Part shown: in pieces, positions 53,706-63,999 of the stretch
Layout of the letters: each line of letters begins with the position of its first letter
Position numbering within the stretch: position 1 is the first letter of the stretch
Assembly: GCA_022410635.1 (NCBI GenBank)
Contig: JAJVDF010000504.1
Span: forward strand, 400,141-464,140
Direction: 5' to 3'
Source: Tretioscincus oriximinensis
Taxonomy: Eukaryota > Chordata > Lepidosauria > Squamata > Gymnophthalmidae
DNA length: 64,000 nucleotides
Translations under genes and position numbers: made by a program
The notes under the pieces: model-generated
Seen by the model: only the letters and a program-made list of their open reading frames with translations
What the model was told of the DNA's origin: nothing
The model's database searches: none

Positions 53706-54270
53706 TATACAAATAAAAAATATTATTATAAAAAATAATAAATCTTTCAATGCTGCAATGATACATTTCAGGGGAAGATGGGCAAAGATAGTTTGACCAT
53801 CTGCTTGATGCTACTGAGCAAAGTCAGTTAGCTGGATTTTTTAAAAAAGAAAGAATAAAAAAGCTGGGGTTGGGGAATGGAGGGACTGCAATCTGCTCAA
53901 TCCACTTGGGCTTATCAGAACTCTGCAAGAACGACGAAGGTCTTCCAGAGGTTACGCAAGATGTGGATATTTTTTGAAGGACACTGAAGTGCCAATCACT
54001 CACCCTCTTCCACCAGATGGCTGCCCATGTGGCAAAACGCAAAGGCCGGAGGGGAGATAGCCGAATGCTACAGGGGAACCAGAATGACAGGAATTCAACC
54101 TTCCTTTTTCTCTTTAGATGAAGTTGGGAAGAAGGAAGGGAGGAAAAGAAGGTTTACATGTCTTTTATAGGAATATTGTNCTCATAAACTTGAATCTGCT
54201 AATACTTGAATCAGAATATCCCTCTCTAAATGCTTTTTCTTTTTTTTAAAAGAAAAATAGAAAGAGGTCC
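53706..54270. other. Unique sequence
   Basis: Nothing recognised. Confidence 0.3.
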
Positions 54271-54469
54271 TTTGTGGACCTATTTTCCCCTCCATGCCTA
54301 AATGTGTTGTATAAAAACACGGAGGGATGGGCGTATCATTTCAAGGATCGGGCCAATATGCGTTGGTATCGGCAAAGGCCGTGCATGATGGATGGTCTCA
54401 GGGGATTCGTCTGGACCCTTCCTAATTTCAGGAATCACGAAGAAGGGCAGAGATCATGGCTCCTGCTTT

Positions 54470-54620
54470 GGTATGCTTGTACATAAATACTTTAGTGGAG
54501 CGAATATTTAACATGGTAAATTTGAAGCGCATGGACGAAATTGGGGCAGACTTTCAAATTGAACATCGGTCAACATTGCGAGTTCAATTGTGTTCCATTT
54601 TGTTCCTTATGGCTGCCATC
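54470..54620 (+). pseudogene. Possible hAT-type transposase C-terminal scrap
   Basis: Frame reading NTLVERIFNMVNLKRMDEIG, then RSTLRVQL. It resembles the VERVFS(x)MN...R(x)RL block of the hAT dimerisation region in domesticated and active transposases. Only about 40 residues, weak; no other hAT coding found nearby. Confidence 0.25.
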
Positions 54621-54635
54621 AACTGGATAAAAATA

Positions 54636-54775
54636 GCAGGCATGAATGGCTCAGTTGCTAAGGAGATGGTCTCTCACCTGGGAGGTGGGTTTTCGAAGCC
54701 CTGTGTTGGATGTAGGGAGGGCTGAGCACCTTCCACTAGCCTGTAGCTCCAGCCAACCCAGCTATTCAAAAGGAT
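54636..54775 (+). mobile_element. SINE-2, 3' truncated
   Basis: GCATGAATGGCTCAGTTGCT, GTTTTCGAAGCCCTGTGTTG (B-box region well kept), CACCTTCCACTAGCCTGTAG; ends at CCCAGCTATTCAAAAGG. Confidence 0.82.
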
Positions 54776-55219
54776 TCCCAGTTGGTGTGTAAAATACCAG
54801 GAACCACTTCCCCCTCTTCCTCATTTTTGTGCTTCACAGGAAGAAAGCAAAGCCTGGCATAGCTTCAGTGGCATCCAAGAAGAAATAAAGCAACTTTTTA
54901 ACAATAGGAAAATATAATGGTAAATAGTGAAATAGCCAAATGAAACAAAGCAAAAAACCCCGGGTGTCCAACCACGTGCAAACGCAAAATAAAAATTATA
55001 CAAATAGTAAAATAGTACAAATGTATTTAAAACAATATTCAGTAACAAATGAACCACAGCAGATTCTGTGTATATATGTACCATACATGTGTAATACGCT
55101 ACTTTTGCTTTTGAAACCTTTTTCTGTCTTGTCTTCTTGTAATGCTCTATACACAGGATTCTCTTATAAACAGTACATAAGCTGAAAGTACTGCAGAATG
55201 GTGCAACTCGTTTGCTACT
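54776..55219. other. AT-rich unique sequence
   Basis: Nothing recognised. Confidence 0.3.
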
Positions 55220-55220
55220 A

Positions 55221-55401
55221 GGGCCCTGTCCCCACTGAGCCTTCTTCTTGGCTATATCTCAGAATAGGAATGTGCCATCTACATGCTAGTGTAAGCTATG
55301 GCAGGCCCCGAATGGGGCCTGCCACAGCCTACGCTGGCATGTGGATGACCAAGCTCTGAACCGAGATATAACCNAGAATAAGGCTTAGTGGGGACAGGTC
55401 C
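55221..55401. mobile_element. Palindromic element J, 181 bp
   Basis: GGGCCCTGTCCCCACTGAGC and GCTTAGTGGGGACAGGTCC. The centre TGGCAGGCCCCGAATGGGGC is itself palindromic. Confidence 0.8.
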
Positions 55402-55489
55402 AAGGAGTCTCTGGACAGACGCAGATTTGCACTGGATGCNATTTTATATACCGAGCCCAATTTGAGCTCCTGATTTTAACATACAAGTC

Positions 55490-55976
55490 CCCAAATGACT
55501 TTGGACCCAATGACCCCAGAGGTTGAAGAGTGGGAGAGNTCAAGGGCAGACACACAAGTACCCCATGTAGGAAGAGTGAAGAGAGAGCCCTTTATTCTTT
55601 ACAATGCTTGCTTATATCAACCTACTAACACCTTCTAGCTTCGTGCATGCGTACTTACATAAATGTGGTCATTCATAAACGTATCAGTATCTCATAGGTA
55701 ACTAGCAAGCACAAAGGCAGAATTCTAGGGAAAGCTGAGGGGGGAACTGGCAGTAACAGGTAAAGAATGTTGCTCTAAATATACCAGCTTGCATGGCTGA
55801 GAATAACCTGAACTCAACTTGACTTCTCAGGCTTACTAAGGGGCCAAAACAACATGCTAACATGCTAAGCATCAGACATGACCTCTTTCTGACCTGGGTG
55901 TGCCCAACCGTCAGATGTGAGATGGCCACCATCCTTACTGGAGGTCCCTTCCAACATTATAACTCTATGATTCTAC
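55490..55976 (+). mobile_element. CR1-B terminus split by an LTR-like insertion
   Basis: TTGGACCCAATGACCCCAGA at 55501-55520 and GAGGTCCCTTCCAACATTAT, CTATGATTCTAC at 55941-55976 are the two halves of the last 70 bp of CR1-B. Confidence 0.8.
55524..55940 (-). mobile_element. LTR-like insertion, 417 bp
   Basis: Inserted in a CR1-B tail with a GAGGT duplication (55519-55523, 55941-55945). On the minus strand AATAAAGGGCTCTCTC (about 55580-55595) is a likely polyadenylation signal and the element ends CTCTTCA. The 5' end CAGTAAGG is not a canonical TG start, so the LTR call is tentative. Confidence 0.55.
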
Positions 55977-56160
55977 TTAAAGGAGCATCTTCTTCTGTAT
56001 AGACCTGGCTATGTTTTAAGAACTCGTTTTGTCATTCCTGTCTTCTCAGAGGTGAAAAAAATCTGGAACGGCCTCCTTCTGGAATTCCACCAAGCACCAA
56101 CACTGTTTTGTGTTTTATTGCATGATTTAATGGGGTTTTTGCTCACCACGTTATTAAGAT
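55977..56160. other. Short unique sequence
   Basis: Nothing recognised. Confidence 0.3.
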
Positions 56161-56186
56161 GCCTGCACATCTGAGGCAGCCGTATT

Positions 56187-56855
56187 GTCAGAATACGGAC
56201 ACGTGTAAAATCTGACTCCCATCAAGAAGTCACACAGAGGCCCTAAACCTAGATCATGAGGCAAGATCCAGGAGGTCCACGTGGGTCATGGAATCCTCCN
56301 GAGCACCCCTGTGCAGCAGTTTTTATTGACTCCAAAACAGAAGGCGTGTACAGGAAGTGATGTCAGAAAGTGGGAGTTCTGAAGGTGTGGTTTGGGGCGG
56401 ACAGGAGGTGGGTCCAGGTTGTGACCCCTGTGTGANGCGTCTCCCTCCTCCCAAGGGGCGCAGCCTGTGCCAGGAAGTTTCCAAATATGGGTATGGTTTG
56501 AGCNATACAAGATTGACCTTTTAGGCTTCCAGGACCTGTGACCTGTCACTCACTCCAAGGTAAAAGGATGGACAAAAGGCTTCCTCTGGCCTTTCTTAGG
56601 CAAATGACTTATGCCATTAATCTGTGGCTTCAGATACAATAGGAGCCCTTTGAAACAATAGGCTAAGGAGTGTTACTAAATGGGAACTGCTCCAGGGCAG
56701 GAAGAGAGAGATTAGCTCCCTTGCAACACCCTGTAGTGGAAATTTTCCCAAAATTTTACATCCAGGCTGCCTGGGCTTCTGGGGACCAATTCTTGTATAT
56801 ATTTATATCAAATATATTTATGCCAATTAAAAATCACGTATGGTGAACCCCGACA
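56187..56855 (-). mobile_element. LTR-K, 669 bp, minus strand
   Basis: Minus-strand ends TGTCGGGGTTCACCATACG and CGTATTCTGACA, that is canonical TG...CA. AATAAA lies in GTCAATAAAAACTGCTGC (about 56317-56334). Sister of 33879-34549. Similarity of the two copies seems to run slightly past the left end (GAGGCAGC), so the boundary there is uncertain. No matching 5-bp target duplication. Confidence 0.7.
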
Positions 56856-57870
56856 TTGATTAAAATTTGCCTCTTAGGTTTTTGATTCTTAGCTCCTGCC
56901 AAGAATGTTAAGGGTTGAGAGATCAATTTTAAAGATGTTTTAATGATTTGTATATTTATTAATTTATATTTATGTCTAAAAGAAAACAAAAGCCCTAGAA
57001 TAGAAAAGTAATTTTATTTATTTTGAATAAATAAATATAATATGTGTTTGTGCATGTACAGACCTTCTTAATACTATATCCATGGTGCCTCCTTAGAGGT
57101 CTCTTTCTACTTCTGCTACAACACATGCCATGAGCTTCCCCACTATTATCAACCTTTTCATGCCATAGTCTGACCTGTTTTNTACTTCACATGTCTGAAA
57201 ATGAACAGGGGATTAAAGTGCCAAATACAAACTCAGTTGAATTTGAAGAAAATGGTCAACATTTTAGAACATGTTCAGTTAAATTACCGGAGCAGTTTGG
57301 AGAAACTGCAACTGTATGTATCATACCTCCTCCAGATACAGTAATTAGAATAAGTTTCAAACATAGGTAATAAAATAGATTAATCANGCCACATACCCCT
57401 ATATCTTTACAGCTCTTACTATTAAGAAAGAAAGGGGAGACCTGCTTTCTTGCAAGTTCCTTGGTGTTTTAGAATGATCTGACTGGCACCATAGCTGTAA
57501 AGCACTGTTTTAATATTTAATAATTAGGGCAGCTGTACAATTGCAAAGCAGCAGCATATGCTGCTACTTGAAATATATATTTAATGCTTGGAAGTACTTG
57601 GACATTTCTTGCAAAGTATACTTAATGGCTGAGGCACTTTAGTTGATGTGGCAGAATTTTGAAACATGAATAGCAAAAGAACTATAGTTGGGATCATAAC
57701 AATCATTTCCACGTACAGAAGAGTCATTGTTTCTTTGTCATCCATGGTGAGTCTAGGAAAATGGCTTTTGCTTTTGAACAGTTAAGAAAGATTTAAAAGA
57801 TGTTATTTAAATAATACCTCAGAACATAGGAGATTAAGGCTCAAAATGCACAAGGCCTTATTCAGAAAAG
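56856..57870. other. AT-rich unique sequence
   Basis: No gene or repeat recognised. Confidence 0.35.
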
Positions 57871-57879
57871 GAATTAAGG

Positions 57880-57930
57880 GACGAGCTGGCTTCGAGGCAA
57901 GGCTAGACAGGTTTATGGACACCAAGGCAA
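57880..57930 (+). mobile_element. CR1-A UTR scrap
   Basis: AAGGCTAGACAGGTTTATGG and ACACCAAGGCAAG. Confidence 0.6.
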
Positions 57931-58134
57931 GGCAGAGCCCGGCTCTGATCCTTGCATGCCTGGGGGGACCCTTTAAGTACTTAATAGCCCCCCCATGCCA
58001 ACTGCCCCAGACTCCCAAGTTCTGGAAACTGAACATGTGTCACTCAACTCTCTGAAGGAATCCTGTCAACCCTCTGAACGCATGTCTGTCAACTCTGACC
58101 TCTGTGTCTGTCCGCTCTGTGAACGCAANTCAGT
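57931..58134. other. Small local duplications
   Basis: ACTCTCTGAAGGAATCCTGTC, CCTCTGAACGCATGTCTGTC and GCTCTGTGAACGCAANTCAG repeat a phrase of 25-30 bp about three times between 58040 and 58137. Confidence 0.45.
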
Positions 58135-58136
58135 CA

Positions 58137-58265
58137 ACTCTCTCAGCCCCACCTACTTCACAGGCTGTCTATTGTGGAGAAAGAAACAAAAGCTATGTGT
58201 GCCCCCCCAATGGTTGGCTTCCCTGAGACCTTCAGGTATAGGGCGGGATATAAGTACAAATAAAG
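58137..58265 (+). mobile_element. SINE-1, 3' half
   Basis: CTCTCTCAGCCCCACCTACT to GATATAAGTACAAATAAAG. Confidence 0.8.
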
Positions 58266-58268
58266 AAA

Positions 58269-58595
58269 GATGATAGCTGCCTACAAATACCTGTAGGGCT
58301 TTTCGTAGAGCAGAGGGATCAGCCTCATTGGCACATAGAAGGACAAGAAACAATGGGATGAAACTGCAGGGGAGGAGATTTAGAATAGATATCAGAAAAA
58401 ACTTCCTAACAGTCAGGGGGATAAACCAGGTGGTGGGATAAAACAGGAGGTGCTGAGTTCGCCTTCCCTGGAAGCCTTCAAACAGAGACTGGACAGTCAT
58501 CTGCCTGGGGTGGTTTAATGAATCCTGCATTGAGCAGGGGATGGGACCTGATGGCCCCGGAGGTCCCTTCCAACTCTAAGATTTTCCAGGGTGGT
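58269..58595 (+). mobile_element. CR1-B 3' end
   Basis: GATGATAGCTGCCTACAAAT directly after the SINE; ends CCTTCCAACTCTAAGATTTT without a full octamer tail. Confidence 0.85.
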
Positions 58596-59775
58596 GCAAT
58601 AAGGTAGCTCTAAAGGTCTTGTACGAGATCTGAAGCAGCCATGAAAGAGGAAGGCTTTGTTTTGGGCCAGAAACAGACTATTTCAGCTTGTGATGGGTTG
58701 CTTATTTTAAACTATTTGCACACCACTGNGTCTTTGTGCGTGTGTGTGTGTGTGTAAGCATGCACGAGCATGTGTGAAATTGGCCAAAGTGTGGTCCTGC
58801 TCCCACTGAGCTACGTTTGAGTACGATCAATAAAAATCTATTTTCGGTGCTTAACTAGGACACAGCAAAAGGCAAAGCTCTTCATTCCACCCCTCTGCTC
58901 TATTGCACTGTTTACAAAGTGAAAATACCTTGTCATGTTCCATCACATCAGTGCTAGAGCTTGGAGACCTTTTTTTAGAGGAGTAAAGATACCCGTAATA
59001 GGGACATATTATGCAATGGGGCCTTTCGCCTTTGGGGAATCTTTGGGGAAGCTTTGATTGAAAGGATGAAGGAATAAGAGTTGAAGCAGCTGCAACCTGA
59101 CTGGAGGAAACTAACATGAAAGAAAGAACTCTGGCGATACCTTAAACATTTTATTTTATTAATGTGATATTTGTATTGGGGAAAAGAGCCCTTGGAGCTG
59201 TGCTCTCTGTTTTTAGATCTAGAGTTGGATCACTTTCTCGAAAAGATTTTATTTTGCTATTTTCTCCTCCTGCTTCCCAGTGAATAGGTAGCAACCATTT
59301 TCATTGACGGAACAGAGATCAAGCAGCACCAGGAGGAATAAAACAGGGAGAGCTAATGTCACTCAAGGCTAACCTGGAATAGTGGATGCATGGAGAAGAA
59401 AGGAAGAGAGGGCAGCTCCAGCTTTCTGTGCAAAGGCCCTCTTTCTAGCAATATTCTGGTCCGCTGGAATAATTGCTTGTNGCCCAGCATGGGGCAGGTT
59501 TCTTTTTCATGCTGGCTTGACACACCGGTCTAGTTATCTTGATGGTGCAAACCATCTGAAGTGCAAGTCTCTGCACACAAAAGTGGCTTTTTGTTTCTCA
59601 GNTTCAGTCATGGACAGCTGCAGAGATAACATCATTTTATGGAGCAAGAAACATAATGTCGTGCGTCAACAAGGTAGATTTTCAAAGGATTGGGGGAAAA
59701 CTCTATATTGAGAGTTGGATTTTCTCAAATGTATGGCTGTGTCCATACAGTGTGTGTTTATGCCAGGATTTATTG
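58596..59775. other. Unique sequence with a short GT run
   Basis: (GT)n at 58739-58756. The 109-codon frame at 59382-59711 has no recognised domain. Confidence 0.35.
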
Positions 59776-59780
59776 AAAGA

Positions 59781-60350
59781 ATAATAGAATCATAGAATCA
59801 TAGAATCATGGAGTTGGAAGGACCTCCAGGGCCCTGGGGTCCTACCCCCTGCTCAATGCAGGATCCATCAAACCATCCCACACAGGTGAAGATTTCCATC
59901 CCAGCCTCCATTTGAAGACTTCCAGCGAAGGCGGACTCACTACCTCCTGTAGCATCCTGTTCCACGGGTTTATCCCCCTGACCGTTAGGAAGTTTTTTCT
60001 GATATTTAATCTAAATCTCCTCCCCTGCAGTTTCATTCTATTGTTTCTAGTCCTTCTAGGTGCCCATGAGAACAACACTGATCCCTCTGCTCTGTGAAAA
60101 GCCCTTCAGGTATTTGTAGGCAGTTATCAAGTCTCCTCTCAGTCTTCTCTTTTGCAGACTAAACATCCCCAGATCCTTTAACACTTCCTCGTAGGACCTC
60201 ATGGTTTCCAGACCATACACCATCCTTGTAACTCTTTTGTACTTGCTCTAGTTTCTCAATGTCCTTTTTAAATTGGGGCCCCCAGAACTGAACACAGGAT
60301 TCCAAGTGTGGTCGTACCAAAGTCCTGTAGAGAGGAATAATTACTAGTCT
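59781..60350 (-). pseudogene. CR1-B, minus strand
   Basis: Tail AATAGAATCATAGAATCATA, UTR, ORF2 end on the minus strand ([35 protein letters not shown]) up to GTACCAAAGTCCTGTAGAG. Frame broken and 5'-truncated. Confidence 0.88.
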
Positions 60351-60884
60351 GTANGAGACTAGTTCTAATCCAGATTAGATGTGTGCTAAGGGGTCCCTAA
60401 AATGGATTAATGGTAGTCACTATGGTCTGCCAATCTTTATGCAAACAGGATGTCACTGTTGTATTAAGAGCTGGTATCAAGAACTGAGTCAGGGATCTGA
60501 AAACAAGGTACGTTTCTCGTATCTCTCTGACTTTCCCTTACCCAGTCACATCTTCATNCTCAAATACCATAACATTTTACTTCTTTCTGCGGTTCTTTCT
60601 GTAAAGAAAATAAAATGAATACTATTCAAGAACATCTCCATGGGACTCTCTGAAAATTTAGGCATATTTACATCCCATTGGGTCATATAGCCATATAGTC
60701 ATATAGCTCTCCAGCAAATGGGTACTCATGTTAAGTGTTTCCTCATTGGATATACAGATGATGTTTCATGCTGGGAAAAATACAGGCCTCTCGGGGCTGA
60801 AGACATTTATATTCAAAACAAGGAGGCATTTGGAGGGAATAGAGATAATCGCTAAGTCTTTGTGTAGTGACACAAAGGAAAACC
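60351..60884. other. Unique sequence
   Basis: Nothing recognised. Confidence 0.3.
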
Positions 60885-60950
60885 CATGAGGCACCCCAAA
60901 ACCGGGTTTTAAACCCCCCCCCCCACAAAAAGGGGGTCATCTGGTCAGCC
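60885..60950 (+). mobile_element. Element E half-palindrome
   Basis: CATGAGGCACCCCAAAACCG, GGGTTTTAAACCCCC, and the terminus TCATCTGGTCAG. Only one arm present. Confidence 0.72.
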
Positions 60951-61400
60951 TATAACAGCAACATCTTTTTGCTAGGAAGTGAAACTGATGGCAATAAATG
61001 CAAGCGTTCTCACAACTCACTCATACATTCAAGAAGAGTTGGCATGATTTTTTCTAAAAAAAAACCTCTACTCATCCATTTTCCCTCCAAACATTTTGTT
61101 TTCCTTTCCCCAAGAATGCAATTGTTGCGATAACAACGTTAAATTTTTTTTTTCAAAAATAGTTGGAAAACAGAAAATGCTTTTAAAACTTTCATGGAAG
61201 CAAGTTGAGAAGTTTTTCCGAAGTTGGGACAGAAAGAGGAGGGGTAAGAATACTTGTCAAAGGGGCTTTTTAATTTGAAATGTGGCAACATTCTTCAGAC
61301 AAACACACAAAATACTGTTCTGCAATAAAAATGTGTTTTACTATCTTCTGGATGCCTTGAGTTTTAACTCTTTTATTAAACTTCTGTTTGACCAATCCCA
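60951..61400. other. Unique AT-rich sequence
   Basis: Nothing recognised. Confidence 0.3.
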
Positions 61401-61401
61401 A

Positions 61402-61500
61402 TTCATTCTGGACAATTCATTCTGGACAATTCATTCTGGACAATTCATTCTGGACAATTCATTCTGGACATTTCATTCTGGACAATTCATTCTGCACATT
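61402..61500 (+). repeat. 14-bp minisatellite, seven copies
   Basis: Unit AATTCATTCTGGAC repeated head to tail; five exact copies, then two with one or two changes (ATTTCATTCTGGAC, AATTCATTCTGCAC). Confidence 0.95.
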
Positions 61501-61509
61501 TTACTTTCT

Positions 61510-61600
61510 GTAAAAAGAGAAAGAGAGGAGGAGAATGAGGAGAAAAAGGAGAAGAAGGAGGAGGGGGACAAGGAGAAGCAGAAGCAGCAGAAGCAGCAGA

Positions 61601-61683
<83 letters not shown>

Positions 61684-61845
61684 AAGAAGAAGAAGAAGAA
61701 GAAGAAGAAGAAGAAGAAGAAGCTGCAGAAGCTACAGAAGAAGCAGAAGCAGCAGAAGCAGAAGAAGCAGCAGAAGCAGAAGAAGAAGAAGAAGCAGAAG
61801 CAGCAGAAGCAGAAGCAGCAGCAGAAAAAGCAGAAAGGCCTTTTC
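61510..61845 (+). repeat. Compound (CAG)n, (CAGACG)n, (AAG)n, (AAGCAG)n array
   Basis: GAG/AAG-rich start, GCAGAA blocks, about 12 CAG units (61616-61650), five CAGACG units (61648-61682), about 14 AAG units (61684-61721), then mixed AAG/CAG to 61840. A frame of 200 codons across it encodes poly-Gln/Lys and overlaps equally open frames on both strands, so it is not a gene. Confidence 0.9.
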
Positions 61846-62039
61846 ACTACAAAAGTAAGGATTAAAAGTAAAAAACCAATATGATGTCCTTGGCTGATGC
61901 ATTATGAAAATTATTCTGATCATTGTAGCATGCGTCGCCAAGTATGGGTAGACAGCTTGCCATAGTGCATTCAAGATCTGCCCTCCTTTTGGATGGTCCA
62001 TTGGGCTTACTCCACACACATGGGCCTTGTTTGCTTACT
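61846..62039. other. Unique sequence
   Basis: Nothing recognised. Confidence 0.3.
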
Positions 62040-62135
62040 CCACAGCATCTGAAGAAGTNGACGTGTCTAAGAAAACTTATGCCACCCACTTTTCTCAAGT
62101 TAGTCTCAAAATGCTGCTAGCTCCTTTGCTGGACT
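62040..62135 (-). mobile_element. Repeat H, uninterrupted, minus strand
   Basis: CAGCATCTGAAGAAGTNGAC, TTATGCCACCCACTTTTCTC, AAGTTAGTCTCAAAATGCTG and CTAGCTCCTTTGCTGGAC. This is the empty-site reference for the CR1-B insertion at 9301. Confidence 0.75.
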
Positions 62136-62440
62136 TCCAAAGCCTGTGTTAGCCTTCAAAGTTGGCACAGAGACTTCAAAGGCCTTTTCCGTTTCCAGGA
62201 GAAGCCATTTTGATACAGTTCCCATTGTGATGTGGAACCAGAAGGCTCTTCGTGCCTACATGTGCTGCAAGCATTTCCTTCACCTGCACAGAAAGACAAT
62301 GCTCCTATGCTGGAAACTAGAAATTTATCTTTGGTTTCTGGGGGCTCAGAAACATGTGTCAAACCTAATTTAACATCCAATATGAAATGGCCAGTAGATT
62401 TTCTATTGTAATACTAGACCTGAGTGGNCTAGGCTAGACT
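62136..62440. other. Unique sequence
   Basis: Nothing recognised. Confidence 0.3.
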
Positions 62441-62684
62441 AGCCTAAGGGTGTGTGTAGACAGCTATTTTCGTACTCAATCGGGGCGAGATGAGGGAGGT
62501 TCTGGCACACGTGTTAAGTGTCTTTCAGCTGTTGTCTCGCAATAAANGCCATTTATCCTGGAATAAACTATTGCTGGGATATTCAGGAATCATTCCTGAG
62601 AACCTCCGTCCTCTCGTGGCCGTCCCCCGTCTTCCAGCATGTGCAAAAAAGGCACGAGAGGATAAAATGAAGACGCAGCAGTAG

Positions 62685-62882
62685 CTGTCAAAAAGGACTG
62701 CACNGCACTGCCAGGCTGCATCCACAGAGAGCCAGTCTGTTCCTCGGAATAGGAGCCTCCCAACCACATGCTAGTGTAGACGATGGGAGGCCCAATNGGT
62801 TGTCAGGCTCCTATTCTGAGGAACAGATNGGATCCCTGTGGATGCAGCCTTGACAGCGCATTGCAGTCCTTTTTGACAGCTA
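62685..62882. repeat. Palindrome 1 in the C composite
   Basis: AGCTGTCAAAAAGGACTGCA at the left, TGCAGTCCTTTTTGACAGCT at the right; inner pair GGCTGCATCCACAGAGAGCC (62714) and its complement ending at 62849; centre GTAGACGATGGGAGGCCC. Confidence 0.85.
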
Positions 62883-62894
62883 CTGGTGCATTAG

Positions 62895-63098
62895 GAAATT
62901 CTGCCGAAGCCAAGAGGAGGTGGAGACGGCCGCGTCTTACTGGCCCCATCCATACGGAGCCTAGTTCTGGGTTACAATTTGGGACAGAGCTTGGCCATCC
63001 ACATGCCAAAATGTCCCAGAACTTGGCTCCTTATGGATGGGGCCAGCAGAACCAGTCTGTCTCCGCCTCCTCTTTGCTTCAGCAGAATTTCCTTTAGC
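62895..63098. repeat. Palindrome 2 in the C composite
   Basis: GGAAATTCTGCCGAAGCC and GAGGAGGTGGAGAC at the left; GTCTCCGCCTCCTC and GGTTTC-like complement CAGCAGAATTTCC at the right. Inner pair TGGCCCCATCCATACGGAGC (62941) and GGCTCCTTATGGATGGGGCC (about 63025-63044). Confidence 0.85.
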
Positions 63099-63285
63099 CA
63101 GACCTCCGCCTGCTTTCGGGGGCCGCTGCTGACAGACTGGCTTCAAGGAGGAGGCAAACGACCCTCCAATGATGGCAGCAGCAGCCCCTGAAAGCAGGCA
63201 GGGGGNCGTTTGTGCACGAGAATTCTATATTCCGGAATAGAGCTTTATTCTGGTTTTTAGCTCATTGTGTGAACGCTGCCTAAGG

Positions 63286-63663
63286 GTATATTAGGTTGCC
63301 TCTCATTTGAGATTCTGCAGACAATTATAATACAATATATTATACAGTAACTTATTTTAAGGTTGTATTTTGTTAATCCATTTCATCCTTTCAACAGATG
63401 AGATTTCCATATTCTTGGGATGACCTGGAGAATGGAGTGGATGGAGTGGAAATGTATGGAAGTTTTTAGCCAATCCCAGCCTGCTATGGCCATCAGCCAA
63501 TCAGATCAATGAAAAATCTGACCTTGGGTGGACAAAGTCTCTTTAGAAATGGACAATCCCCCCAAACGGACACCACTAAAACCTCCATGTACTCACTAGA
63601 AATTGCTACAAAGAATTAAAAAAATGGGAATAAATATCTTTCCCTAGATGAACTGAGTGCATA
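63286..63663. other. Unique sequence
   Basis: Nothing recognised. Confidence 0.3.
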
Positions 63664-63665
63664 TA

Positions 63666-63875
63666 CAGGGTGCTTCAAAAAATGTATACACACTGTGAAG
63701 TTCCATAGAAAATTTATTTACTGTTCTAATGTTCTACAAAGTTAAATTTCAGGAAATTAGAAAGCTTAAAGTCCAATCGTAAATAAAACGTAAATAACAA
63801 ATGAGTAAGAGTCACCACTGATTCTGTACATCTTATGGAAGTTCAAAGTGTGCATACATTTTTTGAAGCACCCTG
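63666..63875. mobile_element. Mariner-type miniature, 210 bp
   Basis: TA on both sides; terminal inverted repeats of about 42 bp starting CAGGGTGCTTCAAAAAATGT. Differs from the 53491 copy in the middle (63740-63810), where the transposase codons are replaced by AT-rich sequence. Confidence 0.87.
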
Positions 63876-63966
63876 TATAATACTAATATATAGTAATATA
63901 TTTTCAAATTGATATTCTTGGCTTAATAACCACAACATATCCCGCTCTTATTCATTTTTAAGATCG

Positions 63967-63967
<1 letters not shown>

Positions 63968-63999
<32 letters not shown>

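Larger units (their letters stand above)
62443..63285. mobile_element. C composite: nested palindromes, 843 bp
   Basis: Outer ends CCTAAGGGTGTGTGTAGACA and (complement) CCTTAGGCAGCGTTCACACA. Inside are two complete palindromes side by side: one at 62685-62882 and one at 62895-63098, each with concentric arms. The terminal motif of the inner palindromes (GGCTGCATCCACAG, GGCCCCATCCATACG) is a variant of the outer one and of element J. Non-coding. The non-autonomous hAT-like assignment is inference. Confidence 0.7.

Noticed and set aside
61402..61500. CRISPR-like array
   Set aside because: Direct tandem 14-bp units without spacers; a minisatellite in a eukaryotic sequence.
61282..61884. 200-codon open frame with poly-Gln/poly-Lys
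   Set aside because: It lies in the compound CAG/AAG array; frames on both strands and in other registers are equally open, and there is no non-repetitive domain.
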